The position numbers were made by a program, and so were the translations under genes. A stretch of DNA of 64,000 bases from Streptomyces sp. NBC_00353 (GTDB lineage: Bacteria > Actinomycetota > Actinomycetes > Streptomycetales > Streptomycetaceae): NCBI RefSeq assembly GCF_036108815.1, contig NZ_CP107985.1, forward strand, positions 186,001 to 250,000, in the 5' to 3' direction. The notes under the pieces are model-generated. The model searched no databases and was not told the DNA's origin. It saw only the letters and a program-made list of their open reading frames with translations. Shown here one piece after another: positions 55,378-63,745 of this stretch. Position 1 is the stretch's first letter; every line of letters begins with the position of its first letter.

Positions 55378-55508
55378 GGCGGAAATCCTCCCGCTTTCTT
55401 TCGAGCTGCCACGACGCTCGTGGTTCACCCGGGATGGCTGATGCGACCTGATCGCGGGCCCCAGAGGCAGCAGCCCACCCTGCGGTCAACTGCGCTTCTG
55501 GGTGGAGA

Positions 55509-55742
55509 TCAGGTGATTGCGTCGTTGTAGGGGTAGCTCAGCAAAGACCAGGTGTTCCAGGGCGCGAAGTACCCGTAAGTCCCCGTGAAATTCGCGTCAT
55601 TCCACGTCTCCGTGGCGGCGGCAGAGGAATCGGCGGTGGCCGGTACCGCGACAGCGGACCCGCTGGTAGCGCCGACGAGGCCGCCAGCCAAAGCAAGGCT
55701 CGCAGCCGCCCCCAACAGGACCTTCTTGAATCGCGTTGACAT
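55509..55742 (-). CDS. Small secreted protein, 77 residues
   Basis: ATG at 55742 with AAGGAGGGAA 4-5 bases upstream. A clear signal peptide (KKVLLGAAASLALAGGLVGA and AVA cleavage site) leaves a mature peptide of about 45 residues, rich in Trp, Tyr, Asn and Thr (FTGTYGYFAPWNTWSLLSYP). No Cys, so it is not a disulfide-linked peptide. It precedes the TrmB/LuxR-type regulator on the same strand. Not recognised; a signalling or surface role is possible. Confidence 0.75.
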   Translation of the reverse strand: MSTRFKKVLLGAAASLALAGGLVGATSGSAVAVPATADSSAAATETWNDANFTGTYGYFAPWNTWSLLSYPYNDAIT

Positions 55743-56117
55743 TTCCCTCCTTGACGATCGAACCGCGACGGGTACCCGTGGCGAACCTGATTTCACCACT
55801 GTCCTGAAGCATTCATTAGTCTCGTGCAAATTGATTAGATCATCAACTAGCCAAACGTGGCAACCTGCGTACCATTTGCGTATTAAGTCCCTCAAACATC
55901 CTCAATGTGACGGGCGCTAGGGGTTGTTCCAGGTTCGGATCACTGGTTTCTGGATTCGCCGGTGCGCGGGAGGCTGGGCCTGATAGCTGTCGAGGGTGGC
56001 GCGTGGTGAAAGAGGGAGTGAAGGCCCAGGTGAAGTGGGCCCGCGCCTCAGCGCTAGGTCCGTCCAATGCCGAACGCCGGTTCAGGTCCTCCGTCGTAGT
56101 TCCCCACTGGGGTGGGC

Positions 56118-56390
56118 TCAGTTCAGGGTCTGGGCGGCGTACAGAGCGCCGAGGGCTGTGGCGAGGGTGCCGAGCAGAAGCCGTAGGGCTCGTTCGGGCA
56201 GGCGGGGTTGGAGGCGGGCCCCGAGGTAACCGCCGATCAGTCCACCGATGCCGCAGGCGAGGCCAAGCCACCAGTCGGGGGCGACCTCTCTGGAGCTCAC
56301 GAGTGACAGCAGCGCGTAGGCGGCGGCGCCGACAAGGGACGTGGCGAAGGTAGCGGCGAGCGCAGCCGGGGCGAGGAAAGCGCCGCCTGC
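56118..56390 (-). pseudogene. TauE/SafE-family membrane protein, C-terminal fragment
   Basis: LAPAALAATFATSLVGAAAY, DWWLGLACGIGGLIGGYLGA and LRLLLGTLATALGALYAAQT form the last three helices of a TauE/SafE (sulfite/organosulfonate exporter-like) protein. The N-terminal half is missing: upstream sequence belongs to another fragment. Confidence 0.78.
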
Positions 56391-56399
56391 CGCAGCTCC

Positions 56400-56620
56400 T
56401 CAAAGGGGGCCGACAGGGGGACGAACCAGGTCGATCCGGTGCTGCGGAGACTGGTCGTCCGGCTGGCGGAGGTGGTCAGCTCGGCGAATGCCTGGGACGC
56501 TCTCGGGGAGGCTTCACCACCAAAATCCACCTTGTCGCAGAGGGGCGATGCCGGCCCCTCGCTCTCGTCCTGACACCCGGCCACTACGGTGACGGCCCTC
56601 AACTCGAGCGCGTGCTGGAG
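56400..56620 (-). pseudogene. Possible lipoprotein N-terminal fragment
   Basis: AVTVVAGCQDESEGPASPLC, then DFGGEASPRASQAFAELTTS and STGSTWFVPLSAPFEELRQ. The VVAGC may be a lipobox. The fragment is fused to the TauE piece downstream and no start was found. Weak. Confidence 0.35.
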
Positions 56621-56711
56621 AGCAGGTCTCCGTTCCCCGTGCCGGAGTTGGACGGCCTCGCACCCGTCCCGACCGCCTGTTGGCGGACAAGACATCCCAC
56701 GCCGATAAGCG

Positions 56712-57974
56712 TCAAGCCGCTGCTGCAGCAAGTTCGGGTGACGGCTGCGGGAAGGCGATTGTTTCGTCGTAGATGTGACCGTTCTGGAGGCAGTAGAACA
56801 GCATTCCCATGAAGCGGTTGAAGAGGTTCCTCTGTGCGGCAACGTGGCGGTCGCCGGCCGCTCGGCGGCGGTCGTAGTGGGCTCTGGCGCCTGGTGAGCG
56901 GGTAAGGGAGACGAAGGCCCAGACATAGCCGACGGCAGCCAATCTCTGATTCTTGATCTTCCGACTCATGACCATGCAGCTCTTGCCGCTGGACCTGGTG
57001 ACCGGGGCGCTTCCTGCGTAGGCCTTGAGGGATCGGGCGTTGGCAAAGCGGGTCCGGTCATCGCCGATCTCTGCCAAAATCCGGGCGCCGGTCAGTGAGG
57101 CAAGTCCCGGAAAGCTGCGGATGATCGGGGCATCGTGATGCTCTGCGAAGGCTTGCGTGACGGCTTCTTCGAGCTGTTCAGCGTTGTCGCAGGCGGTGTT
57201 CAGCTGCCTGAGCAGGGCGGATGTCTGATGCCCGAGGGCTGTTTCGACCTGCGGGAGCTGGTGGAGATACTCCCGCTTGAAGACTTCGTGGAGCCTTTCG
57301 GCTTCGGTCTGGATGCCGCGGACCCGGCCGGCCTGCTTGAGCAGGGACTGCAGGCGTCGCCGTGTCAGCTTCGCCGCCATGGTCGGGGTCGGGGCTGCAG
57401 CCAGGATGCTGCGGGCTTCTCTCGAGCACAGGCCGTGTTTGTGCTGGGCGTAGGCGTCGAGGATCGCCGGGTAGAACTCCCTGAGCTGAGAACGGAGCTT
57501 GTTCTGGGCCTGGCCGCGGGCCCAGACGGCGTCCTGCTGGGCACGCGCGAGCACGGCGATGGCCTGCACGAGCTCGGAGTCCGCGGGCAGCGGCCGGTGG
57601 GCGGCCATGTCGGTTCGCAGGATGTTGGCCAGGGCCGCGGCGTCGACGGCGTCTGACTTCTTGCGGGCGACGGAGTGACGGTCCCGATAGCGGGCGACTG
57701 CCGGCGGGTTGATCGCGAAGACCGGCCGGCCGGTGGCCCGCAGGCAGGCGACGAGGAGCCCGCGCGATGTCTCGATCGCCACGGGGATCGGGGCGTCCTC
57801 GCTATCGCCATGTTCAGTCAGCAGGGCCGTGAGCTGGGCGAACCCCGCCGCGTCGTCACTGATCCGCACTTTGGCGAGTTGCTTTCCCCCGGCCTCAACC
57901 AGGGCTATGTCGTGGTGGCCTTCGGCCCAGTCCACCCCACAGAAAACTGGCGTCGGTAACCCGACGATCTCCAT
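56712..57974 (-). CDS. IS110-family transposase (DEDD recombinase)
   Basis: 420 residues, full length. The RuvC-like N-terminus has FCGVDWAEGHHDIALVEAGG (Asp15), PVAIETSRGLLVACLRATG and KKSDAVDAAALANIL. The C-terminal Transposase_20 domain has IRSFPGLASLTGARILAEIG, SLKAYAGSAPVTRSSGKS (Ser region) and HYDRRRAAGDRHVAAQRNLF. All key residues appear present. IS110 elements lack long inverted repeats and use a bridge RNA from their non-coding end. Confidence 0.94.
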   Translation of the reverse strand: MEIVGLPTPVFCGVDWAEGHHDIALVEAGGKQLAKVRISDDAAGFAQLTALLTEHGDSEDAPIPVAIETSRGLLVACLRATGRPVFAINPPAVARYRDRHSVARKKSDAVDAAALANILRTDMAAHRPLPADSELVQAIAVLARAQQDAVWARGQAQNKLRSQLREFYPAILDAYAQHKHGLCSREARSILAAAPTPTMAAKLTRRRLQSLLKQAGRVRGIQTEAERLHEVFKREYLHQLPQVETALGHQTSALLRQLNTACDNAEQLEEAVTQAFAEHHDAPIIRSFPGLASLTGARILAEIGDDRTRFANARSLKAYAGSAPVTRSSGKSCMVMSRKIKNQRLAAVGYVWAFVSLTRSPGARAHYDRRRAAGDRHVAAQRNLFNRFMGMLFYCLQNGHIYDETIAFPQPSPELAAAAA

Positions 57975-58140
57975 CCGGCTCTCCTTCGTCCCGGCTCTTT
58001 TCCCAGGCCAGAGCCTGTGCAGGGTGCGCGTGCTCCCTAATGGAAGTGCTCAAGGCACGTCATCCCACCAGCCGTTCGCAACCCCAGCGAGTCATACGGT
58101 CCTCGGTCCGTGTCAGAGCTGAGGGCTCAGGCAGAGGTGA
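57975..58140 (-). ncRNA. Candidate bridge-RNA region of the IS110 element
   Basis: Non-coding stretch directly upstream of the recombinase start, where IS110-type elements encode the bridge RNA that pairs with donor and target. Contains short self-complementary pieces, but loops were not matched to flanks. Inferred from family knowledge only. Confidence 0.35.
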
Positions 58141-58404
58141 GAGGTGATCCGCATAACCGGCTCGGACTACGAACAGCAAACCGCGGAGCAGTCAGATACG
58201 GGCCTGCCTACACAAACGGGACCACGTGAATGCCGTCGGAGACGGATCTGTACCTGTTCTTGCCCACTTGAGGTCCATGCTGCTGGGCGCGAGCCAGCCT
58301 CGTCTTGTCAACAGGACTCTCAGGCCCGGGCCTACTCAAAGGCTCGGCTCGCGCCCTGAAGATCAGCTCCCGCCGACCTTCGCTTCCCATTAGGCCTACA
58401 CGTC

Positions 58405-58675
58405 CCGAAAGAACCGACGCTACCTGCGACGACGCGGAATCCAGCACATCATCCCCGAACGCCTCGACCAGCAAAGACACCGGCAGAACCGAGGCTCCCG
58501 AGGCGGCCGGCCCACTGGGTTCGACAGCGAGCGCTGCAAGAAACGCAACACCGTCGAACACGCCATCAACCGACTCAAAGGCTTCCGCGCCGTCGGCACC
58601 CGCTACGAGAAACGCGCCTACATCTACCTCGGCACCATCACCCTCGCGACCCTCTTCATCTGGCTCCGCACATGA
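58405..58675 (+). pseudogene. IS5-family transposase C-terminal fragment
   Basis: NRRYLRRRGIQHIIPERLDQ, CKKRNTVEHAINRLKGFRAV and LGTITLATLFIWLRT match the end of IS5-type DDE transposases, with the last Glu in NTVEHAI. The frame runs to TGA at 58673-58675. The first two catalytic residues are lost. Confidence 0.85.
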
Positions 58676-58699
58676 TCCAAGAAACAGCGCCTAGTTGAT

Positions 58700-58947
58700 C
58701 GATTCCAAGGGGTCAGTGGTCCCTACCTTGTTGATCGGGATGAGCGAGCCATTCGTAGGGTTGGCTCACCCAGGGGTGTCGGGTGTGGCTTTCAGTGGTC
58801 TGCCGTCCGTGTGGCTTCCTACGATTCGCCGCCCGACACCCCCCGACGACTCGGCTGCTGATTAGGAATTGCGATCCGATCGCTGAGTAGGGACTCGCCA
58901 GCGAGGTCGTCTGTGGTGCATGTAGGCAAACGACCCGTGGAGAGCGC
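58700..58947 (+). ncRNA. Candidate bridge-RNA region of the second IS110 element
   Basis: About 250 non-coding bases before the recombinase gene, containing inverted segments such as GTGTCGGGTGTGG and CCGCCCGACACC. IS110 elements encode their bridge RNA here. GATTAGGAAT at 58860-58869 recurs at 60145-60154 just after the gene. Confidence 0.35.
58860..58869. repeat. 10-bp direct repeat flanking the IS110 gene, left copy
   Basis: GATTAGGAAT, repeated at 60145-60154. It may mark the recombination core or an internal guide sequence. Confidence 0.5.
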
Positions 58948-60138
58948 GTGACAGCGATCTGGGCCGGCATCGACGCCGGCAGGACCCATCACCACTGCGT
59001 GGTGATCGACGACACCGGCAAACGGCTGCTGTCGCGGCGCGTGGCCAACGACGAGCCGGAACTGCTGAAGCTCCTGGCCGATGTCCTCGCCCTGGGCGAT
59101 GAGGTCACCTGGGGCATCGACCTTGCCGACGGCGGCGCCGCCCTGCTGATCGATCTGCTCCTCAACCACAGCCAGCACACGCTCTACATCCCTGGCCGAG
59201 CCGTCAGCCGCGCCTCCGAGGGCTACCGGGGCGAAGGCAAGACCGACGCCAAGGACGCCGCGATCATCGCCGACCAGGCCCGGATCCGCCGGGACCTGCA
59301 GCCCTTGCGGCCCGGCGACGAACTCGTCGCCGAGATCAAGGTACTCACCGGCCATCGCCGCGACCTCGCCGACGACCGCACCCGCGTGATCAACCGGCTC
59401 CACAACCACCTCACCAGCATCTTTCCCTCTCTGGACCGGGCACTGGACCTCACCAACACCGGCCCGCTGATCCTGCTGACCGGCTACCAGACCCCGGCCG
59501 CCATCCGCAGGACCGGCGCCCGGCGACTGCAGACCTGGTTGCGCAACCGCAAGGTCCGCGGTGCTGCCCAGCTCGCAGAGACGGCCCTGGCGGCTGCCGA
59601 GAACCAACACACCAGCGTGACCGGGGAGAAGCCGACGGCCCAGCTCGTGCACACGCTCGCCAGGGAGGTAATGCGCCTCAATGAGCAGATCGCCGAGACC
59701 GACAAGCTCATCGAGGCCCGGTTTCGCGAGCACAAACACGCTGAGGTGATCGCGAGCATGCCCGGCATCGGACCCCTGCTCGGCGCCGAGTTCCTCGCCG
59801 CCACCGGCGGCGACATGACGGCCTTCGATAGCCCGGACCGCCTCGCCGGGTTCGCCGGCGTCGCCCCCGCTCCGCGTGACTCGGGCAAGATCAGCGGCAA
59901 CCTGCACCGGCCCAGACGTTACAGCCGACGCCTCCAGCGCGTGTTCTATACCTCGGCGTTGATCAGCATCCGCTGCTGCGAGGAGTCCCGCCGCTTCTAC
60001 GACCGCAAACGCGCCGAAGGCAAACGCCATACCCAGGCCGTCCTCGCCCTCGCCCGCCGCCGGGTCAACGTCTTGTGGGCCCTGTTGCGCGACGGACGGT
60101 GCTACGAACCCATACCCCCCATCACGAACGCCGCTTGA
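58948..60138 (+). CDS. IS110-family transposase (DEDD recombinase)
   Basis: 396 residues, GTG start with GGAGAG 4-5 bases upstream. The N-terminal domain has IWAGIDAGRTHHHCVVIDDT and KTDAKDAAIIADQARI. The C-terminal domain has VIASMPGIGPLLGAEFLAAT, RLAGFAGVAPAPRDSGKISG (catalytic Ser) and FYDRKRAEGKRHTQAVLALA. Full length, and only distantly related to the copy at 56712-57974. The end is GRCYEPIPPITNAA. Confidence 0.94.
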   Translation: MTAIWAGIDAGRTHHHCVVIDDTGKRLLSRRVANDEPELLKLLADVLALGDEVTWGIDLADGGAALLIDLLLNHSQHTLYIPGRAVSRASEGYRGEGKTDAKDAAIIADQARIRRDLQPLRPGDELVAEIKVLTGHRRDLADDRTRVINRLHNHLTSIFPSLDRALDLTNTGPLILLTGYQTPAAIRRTGARRLQTWLRNRKVRGAAQLAETALAAAENQHTSVTGEKPTAQLVHTLAREVMRLNEQIAETDKLIEARFREHKHAEVIASMPGIGPLLGAEFLAATGGDMTAFDSPDRLAGFAGVAPAPRDSGKISGNLHRPRRYSRRLQRVFYTSALISIRCCEESRRFYDRKRAEGKRHTQAVLALARRRVNVLWALLRDGRCYEPIPPITNAA

Positions 60139-60144
60139 CAAAAA

Positions 60145-60154
60145 GATTAGGAAT
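60145..60154. repeat. 10-bp direct repeat flanking the IS110 gene, right copy
   Basis: GATTAGGAAT, identical to 58860-58869. Confidence 0.5.
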
Positions 60155-60389
60155 CGAAGGCGGTTGGTGATTGCAGTACTGGCTGTCCGGTATGGCCGTT
60201 GTGCCAGATCGCGCTCCTGCGGTGCCGACAGCGAATCTGCGGTGGCTGGCCGGCGAGGGCGTGAGAGCGCGCAGCGCTCGGACCGGGCCGCAGCGCAGCG
60301 CCCCCGCACCGCCACCCGGCACGGTCCGCGCAACGCCCCACCCCGAAGGCGAGAAAAGGCGCTACGCGCGCATGCAGGCGCTGCGCGCG
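60155..60389. other. Low-complexity region, no gene recognised
   Basis: Extremely GC-rich and compositionally biased, similar in character to 42560-42800. Confidence 0.45.
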
Positions 60390-60546
60390 TCAGGCAAGGG
60401 CGTGTTGGTGCGCAGTCGCGAGTTCGGTCAGGTCGGGGACTCCGAATGTGTTGCGCAGCGAGTGGAAGGCGGCCACCTTGTCGTCACCGAAGCGGCTGAC
60501 GTAGGTGGCGTCGGAGTCCGCGGTGACGAACTTGGGCGGTGTGGTC
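60390..60546 (-). pseudogene. Unrecognised gene fragment
   Basis: PPKFVTADSDATYVSRFGDD and KVAAFHSLRNTFGVPDLTEL end at a stop at 60390-60392. The amino-acid pattern looks like true coding sequence, but the start is missing and no family was recognised. Confidence 0.45.
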
Positions 60547-60665
60547 CTGTGTGGCGGGCACGATCGGGCAGGCCCACGCGGTACAACTGCCGCGTGACGG
60601 ACCAGGGATCATCAGGCGATTGTCAGAGGGGCATGGTCCGGTGGTGAGCCGTGACGCACTGAGCT

Positions 60666-61691
60666 TCAGATGCGCACCGCGGCCTGGAAGCTGCCGATGG
60701 TGTTCATCGACTCGTAGCGGACGTAGGCGCCCGGGTACGGGGCGTGCAGCACGGTGTTGTTGCCTGCGTAGAGGCCCACGTGCGTGGTGTTGTTGAAGAA
60801 GACCAGGTCGCCCGGCTTCAGCTGGCTGCGCGCGATCCGGGTGCCCTGGTTGATCTGGGTGTACGTGGTGCGGGTGATCTGGGCGCCGGCCTGGGCGTAG
60901 GCCCACTGGGTCAGGCCCGAGCAGTCGAAGGAGCCGGGACCCGTGGCGGAGCGGACATACGGCTTACCCACCCGGGTGTCGGCGGCCTGGAGGGCGGCGG
61001 CGCCGAGGGCGGAGGCGGGGACCTCGTTGCCGAGGTCGACCCGGTCACCGGCGGCGCGGCTGGCACGCAGGTCGTCCTCGCGCATCTTGTTGCGCTCGGC
61101 GACGGTGAGAGTATTGAGCACCTCGCGGGCCTCGGCGAGCTTCGCCTGCTGCTGCTTCTTCTTCTCGCCGAGCGTCTTGCGGACGTCCGCGAGGTCGCTC
61201 AGCTTGTCCTGGGCCTCCTTGCGCTGCTGCGCGAGGGACCGCTGCTTCTCCTGGATCTTCTCCAGCGACTCGGTCTGATTGGCCGTCAACTGGTCGAGCG
61301 CGGAGGCCTGTTCAAGGAAGCTGTCCGGGTCTGAGGCAAGGAAGAGCTGCACGGAGGGGTCGATGCCTCCGGAGCGGTACTGCGCGGCGGCGAGGGAACC
61401 GAGGCCGCTGCGGAGGTTGTTGAGCTCCTGCTGACCGCGGGCCACCTTGTCCTGGAGCGCGCCGATCTGCTTCTGGAGCTTCTCCTGCTTCTCCTTGGCC
61501 AGGCTGTGCTGCTCGGTGGCCTCCTCCGCCTCGTGGTAGAGCTTGTCGACCTTCGCCTTGACCTCGCTCTTGGTCGGCTTGGGGTCGGCATGGGCGGCCT
61601 GGGAGGTCAGGGCAACGGCCGCAGCGGCGGTCGCGGTGAGCACGGTCACGCGGGTACGGCTCGGCTGCTTGGGACGACGGTGGGACGCCAC
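60666..61691 (-). CDS. Secreted NlpC/P60 endopeptidase with coiled coil
   Basis: 341 residues, GTG start with AAGGAG upstream. A signal peptide (VTVLTATAAAAVALTSQAAH) precedes a long coiled coil (about residues 40-215: EEATEQHSLAKEKQEKLQKQ, KTLGEKKKQQQAKLAEAREV). The C-terminal NlpC/P60 domain has the catalytic Cys in GSFDCSGLTQWAYAQAG and the His in NTTHVGLYAGN. It cleaves peptidoglycan stem peptides and is likely involved in wall remodelling. A ydaO-type riboswitch lies in its leader, so c-di-AMP should control it. Confidence 0.94.
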   Translation of the reverse strand: MASHRRPKQPSRTRVTVLTATAAAAVALTSQAAHADPKPTKSEVKAKVDKLYHEAEEATEQHSLAKEKQEKLQKQIGALQDKVARGQQELNNLRSGLGSLAAAQYRSGGIDPSVQLFLASDPDSFLEQASALDQLTANQTESLEKIQEKQRSLAQQRKEAQDKLSDLADVRKTLGEKKKQQQAKLAEAREVLNTLTVAERNKMREDDLRASRAAGDRVDLGNEVPASALGAAALQAADTRVGKPYVRSATGPGSFDCSGLTQWAYAQAGAQITRTTYTQINQGTRIARSQLKPGDLVFFNNTTHVGLYAGNNTVLHAPYPGAYVRYESMNTIGSFQAAVRI

Positions 61692-61704
61692 GGAGGCGGG
61701 CTCC

Positions 61705-61845
61705 TTCTTCCTCGAGCCGCCTACCGGGCTATGAGGGGATGTGAATCCCCGGCTCCGTGCACGTCACGGACTCGGCGGTTCCTTCACCGCCACCCCGAAT
61801 GGGTGATCAATCGAGCGAAGGTTCGAGGCTCGACCCTAGTGACCA
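61705..61845 (-). promoter_or_regulatory. ydaO-type (c-di-AMP) riboswitch in the NlpC/P60 leader
   Basis: The minus strand contains the conserved elements in order: GGTGAAGGAACC, GCCGAGTCCGTGACG, CACGGAGCCGGGGATTC, with outer pairing of GGTCGAGCC and GGCTCGAG. This matches the known ydaO/yuaA aptamer in front of actinobacterial wall-hydrolase genes. Ligand binding normally switches the gene off. Confidence 0.82.
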
Positions 61846-62077
61846 TCTTGTGATCATTCAAATCTTCACGGGAAGAATCTCGTCACAGGATGCACTTCTT
61901 TTACTCACATCACACAGGGTGTAGCGGTGACTTGACGGACCGTTCGGTGATTTCCGGCAAGTCGCACGGTCATGTCTCCGCCCACCGGTCGCCGGCGACT
62001 GCCAGCCGGCTGGGTCGCCCACTTGGCGACGGTGTGGGCCTGCTCGACCGGGACCTCATCGGCGATGGCGGAGAGGT
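61846..62077. other. Intergenic region
   Basis: Contains the AT-rich promoter region of the NlpC/P60 transcript (61850-61920). No gene recognised. Confidence 0.45.
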
Positions 62078-63685
62078 TCAGGGTGTCGGCGATGGGTAAA
62101 GGGTGCTCGCATTCTCCTGGGGTTTCGGCCGGTTCCTGCCGCACGGGCCCTCCGCGAACGCGCGGATCAGGTTCTCCGTGGTGCGGGTGACGAACAGTCC
62201 GGTGCGTGCGTCCATGCCATGGTTGTGGCCGTTGTCCTGAGTTCCGGCCATGAGGGCCTCGACCCATCGCATCGTCCCGGATGCGAAGACGCCCGCTCCG
62301 CTCGGGACGGTGTAGTACGCGGAGTCGGCATGGCTTGGCGCGCCCTTGCAGAAGACTGGGGAGTGCGCAATGACCTCGAGCGGCGCCGGGGTGGGCGTCC
62401 CCGGGGTGACCCGGTCGTACTCCACCCCGACCAGATGGTCGAAGGAGTCTCCGCGTCTGACCCCGGTCCCTTCGAAGAGCCAGTGATTGTCGGCGTGGAC
62501 CACATACGGAGCGTCGACCGGATAGCCCTCGTAGAGGACGCCGGTCAGGGAGGATTCGGGGTCGGCTCCGGGCTGCCGTCGGAAGTCATTGGTCGGCATG
62601 GTCGGATGGTCGGTCAGGTACGGGTCCGCCCGGTAGTCGGTTTTGTAACAGACCACTGTGCGTGCGTCGCCGGTGGGTCCCCGCTCCAGCCTGATCCGGC
62701 GGAAGCAGGCATTGGCACCGAGGAAGGCCACATTGGTACCGGAGTCACGAGCCCGGGTCACGTGGTCCCGTTGCTGTTGGCTCCAGTACTCGTCGTGCCC
62801 GAGGGAGAGCACCGCGTGCGCGCCGTGAAGCACGCCGGGTTCGCGGTGGACGTCCACCCCCGTGGTGTAGGCGAGCGGAATTCCCAGCCGCTCCGCGAGC
62901 ACCACTACCGCCCTCTCGTAGACCATGAACTTCTCGGCGCCGCTGCGATCGTATGGCCGGTCGAAGCTGACCGCGAGCGACCGTGTCCCGTACGCACCGT
63001 CCTCGCCGTGATAGAGGCTGTACCCGCCCCATGCGTTGTATGCCTGCCAGGTCGACACCGCGTGCATCAGGACGGTCCTGCCCGCGCCGGACGCCGAACG
63101 GACGATCAACGGCACGTAGCGCTGGTGCCCGTTGTCCGCTTCCAGTCGAAGCAGGTACGCCCCCTCCGGCCAGCCGTCGGTGCGTACGCCGAGCGTGCGG
63201 TTCCAGTCGGCCCGTACGGTACGAGTGACCTCCAGCAGGCGGCGCCGGGCCTGAACCGATCCGGCGATACGGGGCGAACGCCACACCAGGCGCGCCTGCT
63301 GTCCCCCGTACCAGCCGACCCGGAAGGCCGAGACCCGGAAGCTGGAAGCGGTCGTGGACACGTACAGACCGAACTCCTCGCCCGGCAGCACGCTGGATCT
63401 GTCGGTGTACCCCTGGACGGCCTCGGGCGTTCCCTCCCCACGGATACGCCAGTCGGGGTTTCCTGCCCGCGTTCGCTCACCGTCCCCGGTGAACCGGGTG
63501 GAGCCGGGCGAGGCGGTCTCGGTGTGGGGCCCCTTGGGGCCGGAGGAGCGGCAGCCGGCCGCCATCGCACCAGCCACAGCAACGGCGAGAAAATGCCTGC
63601 GCTCCAGACGACCGAGCGCCTCGGCATCCTGCCTTCCGGCCCGCTCCATGCCATCCACCACGTGTTCCCGCCGCGACACCGTCAC
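62078..63685 (-). CDS. N,N-dimethylformamidase beta-subunit-like lipoprotein
   Basis: 535 residues. The N-terminal part has a twin-Arg/lipoprotein-type signal (RRHFLAVAVAGAMAAGCRSS; Cys of AAGC is the likely lipidation site). The body matches the dimethylformamidase large-subunit-like domain: VGWYGGQQARLVWRSP, AVSTWQAYNAWGGYSLY, VLSLGHDEYWSQQQRDHV and NVAFLGANACFRRIRLE. The end has HNHGMDARTGLFVTRTTENL. The true start could be at 63649. Anchored outside the membrane; the substrate is unknown and need not be DMF. Confidence 0.88.
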   Translation of the reverse strand: MTVSRREHVVDGMERAGRQDAEALGRLERRHFLAVAVAGAMAAGCRSSGPKGPHTETASPGSTRFTGDGERTRAGNPDWRIRGEGTPEAVQGYTDRSSVLPGEEFGLYVSTTASSFRVSAFRVGWYGGQQARLVWRSPRIAGSVQARRRLLEVTRTVRADWNRTLGVRTDGWPEGAYLLRLEADNGHQRYVPLIVRSASGAGRTVLMHAVSTWQAYNAWGGYSLYHGEDGAYGTRSLAVSFDRPYDRSGAEKFMVYERAVVVLAERLGIPLAYTTGVDVHREPGVLHGAHAVLSLGHDEYWSQQQRDHVTRARDSGTNVAFLGANACFRRIRLERGPTGDARTVVCYKTDYRADPYLTDHPTMPTNDFRRQPGADPESSLTGVLYEGYPVDAPYVVHADNHWLFEGTGVRRGDSFDHLVGVEYDRVTPGTPTPAPLEVIAHSPVFCKGAPSHADSAYYTVPSGAGVFASGTMRWVEALMAGTQDNGHNHGMDARTGLFVTRTTENLIRAFAEGPCGRNRPKPQENASTLYPSPTP

Positions 63686-63745
63686 AGCCCATCGTCACCC
63701 GGCGCGCGCCGGCGGACGAGCCGAATGGGGCACACGGGTCGACTG

